This document shows positions 31,147 to 34,263 of a stretch of DNA of 34,263 nucleotides, piece after piece. Origin of the DNA: Bacilli bacterium (lineage in GTDB: Bacteria > Bacillota_I > Bacilli_A > RF39 > UBA660). A model generated the notes under the pieces. That model was not told the DNA's origin and did not search any database. It saw nothing but the letters and a program-made list of their open reading frames with translations. Position 1 is the stretch's first letter. Each line of letters starts with the position of its first letter. The translations under genes and the position numbers were made by a program. Where the stretch lies: the NCBI GenBank assembly GCA_017477845.1, contig JAFUTR010000024.1, positions 1 through 34,263 of the forward strand, in the 5' to 3' direction.

Positions 31147-31611
31147 ATGAAAAAAGAAGTAATAGAAAAAGATTTAAAAGAAATTGAAACACAGAAAAGA
31201 TGGATTGAGTATGAACCAGATGGCTATATTGAAAAATTACACATTCTTCATGACGATAATATTATAAATAAAGATATCAGTATAACATATCATATTGATA
31301 ATCTATATGAATACCTAAATAATCTTCCAAATAAAAAATTAGAAGAAGTTGACGATAACATATATAATGATTTAATTTCAAAAATACCTAAATTTAACAT
31401 AGAAGAATATGCTGAATTGAAACTTAGTAAAGATCAAAAAGCTTTTTGTAAAATCTTTGTTGATTGTTATGACTTTAAGACAAATATGAGTAATGGAGTA
31501 GCAATTACAGATATAAAAGATTACTACTTAAGAACATATTTAACATATTTAATAGATAAACAAAATAAAATAAATAAAGAAAAAACACTTATAAAAAAGA
31601 AAACATTGTAG
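31147..31611 (+). CDS. Hypothetical protein
   Basis: A 154-aa soluble, acidic-then-basic protein, not recognised. AAGGAG (31136-31141) precedes the start. The middle contains SITYHIDNLYEYLNNLPN and LSKDQKAFCKIFVDCYDF, and the end is a lysine-rich tail. No membrane helix or signal peptide. A possible -10 TACAAT (31116-31121) lies upstream. It is a single gene between a terminator and the promoter of the next gene. Confidence 0.7.
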   Translation: MKKEVIEKDLKEIETQKRWIEYEPDGYIEKLHILHDDNIINKDISITYHIDNLYEYLNNLPNKKLEEVDDNIYNDLISKIPKFNIEEYAELKLSKDQKAFCKIFVDCYDFKTNMSNGVAITDIKDYYLRTYLTYLIDKQNKINKEKTLIKKKTL

Positions 31612-31617
31612 AACAAA

Positions 31618-31646
31618 TTGAAATAATTAATGATTTGTTATAAAAT
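31618..31646 (+). promoter_or_regulatory. Promoter of the acyl-CoA synthetase gene
   Basis: TTGAAA (31618-31623), 17-bp spacer, TAAAAT (31641-31646), 36 bases before the start codon. Confidence 0.65.
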
Positions 31647-31681
31647 TATATTGATGTATTTATTAATTAAAGGAGAACATA

Positions 31682-33397
31682 ATGGGAATAGTTAATGATT
31701 ATATTAATAAAATAATAAATAAAATTAATGATTTTAAGTATGATAAAGAAAAACCTTGGCTAAAATATTATGATAGAATGCCTGAACACTTAAATTATTA
31801 TAATGGATCTATGTATGATATGATTTATGATACTAGTATTAGATATCCTAATTTTCCGGCCTTAGAGTATTTTGACGTTAAAATAACTTATAAAGAATTA
31901 ATAAAAAGAATAGATAATATTGCTATATCACTACATAATTTAAATATAGTAGAAAATGAGTGTGTTACAATTTGTATGCCGAATATACCTGAAGCAATAT
32001 ATACTATTTATGCTGTTAATAAAATAGGAGCCATATGTAATATTATTCACCCATTATCAAGTATTAAAGATATAGAAGATGCACTTAAAGAGACAAACTC
32101 AACAACAATTCTTGCTACCGATGTTACATATAATAAAATAAAAGAAATAGATGTTAAAAATATGATTATATGTGAAGTAAGCAACAGTATGAAGCCACTT
32201 TTAAGAAAACTTTATAACATCAAGAATAAATCGAATATGAGATATAAAGATAATGTTATTAGGTGGAATAACTTTGCAAGAAATGAAAATAAACTTGTAG
32301 AAACACATGTTAATCGTGGCAAGGAGTCTCCTGCAGTAATAATTTATAGTGGTGGTACAACTGGTAAAAGTAAAGGAGTAATATTATCAAATTTATGCTT
32401 CAACTCTATTGCAACACAATGTACTGTAGTATGTAAAGAAGCCAAAGCAGGAAACTCAATCTTTTCTGCATTACCAATATTTCATGGATTTGGCCTTTGT
32501 GTTTGTGTCCATGTTCCACTTGCAATTGGACTTAAATGTATTTTGCTACCTAAAGTAGATGTGAATAAACTAAATAAGACAATCAAAAATAAAAAACCAA
32601 ATTTACTACCAGTTATTCCTAGCATGTTAAACTATATTATCAAAAGTAAAAAACTAGGAAACAAAAGTTTTGAAAGTGTTCAAGTAATATTAAGTGGTGG
32701 AGATTATCTAAGTCCTGAATTAATAGATGAAACCCTAAATTATTTTAGAGATTGTGGATCTTTAACTAGAATTCAAATAGGATATGGCTTATCTGAAGCA
32801 ACTGCATTTATATCAGCTACTTGTGAAAGCGTTAAATCACTTGATAATATAGGTATACCTAATCCGGATAACATAATAAAAATATTTGAACCTGAAACAG
32901 ATATTGAACTTGAATATGGGAGCATTGGCGAAATATGCGTTAATGGTCCATCTATTATGCTTGGATATATCAATAAAGATGAAGAAACAGCAAATGTATT
33001 AAAACTACATTATGATGGGAAAATGTGGCTACATACAGGAGATCTTGGATACATGACTAAAGATGGAGTTATACATTATCAATCAAGATTAAAAAGAATG
33101 ATTATTTCAAATGGATATAATATATATCCTATGGAACTTGAAGAAATAATTAATAAATGTGAATATGTAGAAACTTCTGTAGTAGTAGCAATGAAACATA
33201 AAGATAAAGGAGAAACTCCTAAAGCTGTTATAGTATTAAAAGAAAATGTAAAACCTACAAAAGAAGTAGAAAGAGCAATAAAAAATTACTGTAAAGAAAA
33301 TATCTCTAAATATAAGCTTCCAACAAAATATGAATTTAGAGAAACACTACCAAAAACAAAAATTGGAAAAGTTGATTATAAAAAACTAGAAGATTAA
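31682..33397 (+). CDS. AMP-forming acyl-CoA synthetase / adenylate-forming enzyme
   Basis: A 571-aa member of the ANL superfamily. The phosphate loop is SGGTTGKSKG (223-232), the adenine motif YGLSEAT (368-374), followed by LHTGDLGYMTKDG (ribose-binding Asp), the hinge RLKRMIISNGYNIYP, and the catalytic lysine in PKTKIGKVDYKKLED at the end. It looks like a medium- or long-chain fatty acid CoA ligase that activates an acid through an acyl-AMP. No beta-oxidation or carrier protein gene is adjacent, so substrate and acceptor (CoA or a carrier protein) stay open. AAAGGAG precedes the start; own promoter and terminator. Confidence 0.9.
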   Translation: MGIVNDYINKIINKINDFKYDKEKPWLKYYDRMPEHLNYYNGSMYDMIYDTSIRYPNFPALEYFDVKITYKELIKRIDNIAISLHNLNIVENECVTICMPNIPEAIYTIYAVNKIGAICNIIHPLSSIKDIEDALKETNSTTILATDVTYNKIKEIDVKNMIICEVSNSMKPLLRKLYNIKNKSNMRYKDNVIRWNNFARNENKLVETHVNRGKESPAVIIYSGGTTGKSKGVILSNLCFNSIATQCTVVCKEAKAGNSIFSALPIFHGFGLCVCVHVPLAIGLKCILLPKVDVNKLNKTIKNKKPNLLPVIPSMLNYIIKSKKLGNKSFESVQVILSGGDYLSPELIDETLNYFRDCGSLTRIQIGYGLSEATAFISATCESVKSLDNIGIPNPDNIIKIFEPETDIELEYGSIGEICVNGPSIMLGYINKDEETANVLKLHYDGKMWLHTGDLGYMTKDGVIHYQSRLKRMIISNGYNIYPMELEEIINKCEYVETSVVVAMKHKDKGETPKAVIVLKENVKPTKEVERAIKNYCKENISKYKLPTKYEFRETLPKTKIGKVDYKKLED

Positions 33398-33401
33398 TAA
33401 A

Positions 33402-33452
33402 TAATAATTCTATTATTTACAAAAAAATGTAAAGAAATAGAATTATTTTATT
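33402..33452 (+). terminator. Long stem-loop terminator
   Basis: AATAATTCTATT (33403-33414) pairs with AATAGAATTATT (33436-33447); an inner stem pairs TTTACA (33416-33421) with TGTAAA (33428-33433). The T-run is interrupted (TTATTTG). Confidence 0.6.
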
Positions 33453-33520
33453 TGTTATAAATAACTATATGATAAAATAATAATATAAGTAAAATTCTAA
33501 AATAATAAGGAGGCACTATT

Positions 33521-34263
33521 ATGACCAACACATTAAATGACTTTGATATAGTTTCATATAATAATGATAATTATATAATTAGACTTGTTTATAATATTGA
33601 TGGAACAATAAGCTATAATTTATACTCTTTGGATGGAAAATTATACAAAACAAATGTTCATGGTAATTATTTAACGTTTGTGGATAGTTATGATAATTTC
33701 TTTGCTAAATTAAATAGCAAAACTACGCCTAGTGGTGGAAGTAACTACTCATCAAGTGGAAAATCATATAGTGGTGGAACTACAAGAAATAATACTACAA
33801 TGGATGAAAAAGAATCAAAAGACTTAAGTGACGCTATTGGCACAGTAGATAAAACAGAAGAAACACTACTTCAATGTGAAAGCATAATTCTGGAAGCTAA
33901 AGATGCAGTAAGTGGTGCTAACTTAACACTTGAAACTTGGGATGATGTTAATAATGCTCAAGGCTTTGCAACTGATGCATCGATTACATTTTTAAGTAAC
34001 ATGGTGGAATCATTAAACACGATAGAAAAGAATTTAGAAAGTAATAAACAAGCAGCGAAAGCACTTCATAAATTAAATATTTCACTAAAACAATTGTTAA
34101 TTAAATTTGTTGAAAAAAAAGAAAAAGAAAAAGAGCGTGATGATAAAAAAGCACAATATGAAGCTGAACCAGAATATAAAGAAGAAACTGATAGTAACGG
34201 AAATGTAATTAGTGTTCACAACGATAGAAAAGATAAACTAAAGCAAGAGTTGGATAAAATAAT
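33521..34263 (+). CDS. Second modular type VII-like effector candidate, 3' truncated by window end
   Basis: At least 247 codons are open to the window edge; the C-terminus is missing. AAGGAGG (33507-33513) precedes ATG. Residues 8-60 (FDIVSYNNDNYIIRLV, YNLYSLDGKLYKTNV) match the N-terminal module of the 601-aa esterase protein starting at 19601. A Ser/Gly-rich linker (70-95) and a helical stalk follow, with KAQYEAEPEYKEETDSNGNV matching the 601-aa protein's NKPEYTSWIDENK region at a similar position. The payload domain is therefore beyond 34263 and unknown. No WXG-like gene lies directly upstream, unlike the first locus. Confidence 0.82.
   Translation, partial: MTNTLNDFDIVSYNNDNYIIRLVYNIDGTISYNLYSLDGKLYKTNVHGNYLTFVDSYDNFFAKLNSKTTPSGGSNYSSSGKSYSGGTTRNNTTMDEKESKDLSDAIGTVDKTEETLLQCESIILEAKDAVSGANLTLETWDDVNNAQGFATDASITFLSNMVESLNTIEKNLESNKQAAKALHKLNISLKQLLIKFVEKKEKEKERDDKKAQYEAEPEYKEETDSNGNVISVHNDRKDKLKQELDKI

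Noticed and set aside
1-34263. Mollicute origin with TGA read as Trp
   Set aside because: TGA terminates cmk, the response regulator and others, Trp is always TGG, and MurE and an undecaprenol kinase indicate a wall.

Overview
The window is a very AT-rich bacterial chromosome segment with every recognisable gene on the + strand, dense operons, short intergenic gaps and an intrinsic terminator after most transcription units. TGA works as a stop (cmk, the response regulator, the 236-aa helical protein) and TGG encodes Trp, so the standard bacterial code applies. T-box control, Shine-Dalgarno sites of the AGGAGG type, YqfC/YqfD, YqzL, an Era-RecO block, MurE, DgkA-type undecaprenol kinase and LXG/WXG100-like proteins all point to a low-GC Bacillota (Firmicutes) with a peptidoglycan wall, probably an uncultured host-associated lineage with a small genome; the exact order cannot be fixed from the window. 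No rRNA, tRNA, CRISPR array or insertion sequence was seen.

Layout. 1-2605: the tail of an unknown gene, two terminators, an AI-2E-family exporter and a MerR-type regulator with a textbook 19-bp-spacer promoter. 2606-7449: an alanine T-box leader controlling cmk-alaS, then two genes of unknown function. 7491-9593: a two-component system behind 11-bp direct repeats. 9714-10736: an anchored surface protein with an Asn-Thr hexanucleotide tract. 10827-13857: ygjP-like, trmH-family, rimM, trmD and a small coiled-coil gene; then rplS with its own leader and lepB. 14962-18147: NfnA/NfnB (electron-bifurcating transhydrogenase) plus an unknown gene.

18249-21406 is the most unusual part: three short helical proteins, two with a clear WXG turn, followed by a 601-aa modular protein with a small N-terminal module, a helical stalk and a C-terminal serine-esterase domain. 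This is the architecture of a type VII (LXG-like) secreted effector with its helical partners. A second protein sharing the N-terminal module and stalk starts at 33521 and runs off the window, so this is a family.

21518-27249 is a conserved Firmicutes block: rpsU, yqeY, yqfC, yqfD, a VanZ-like gene where phoH often sits, ybeY, dgkA, cdd, era, a 44-aa yqzL hidden by overlap, and recO. 27343-29803 holds an orphan type IV prepilin, murE and a DUF308 membrane protein. 29922-33397 holds a transglutaminase-like protein with a small partner, a hypothetical gene and an AMP-forming acyl-CoA synthetase. Together the region mixes translation, wall and redox housekeeping with surface and secretion functions.
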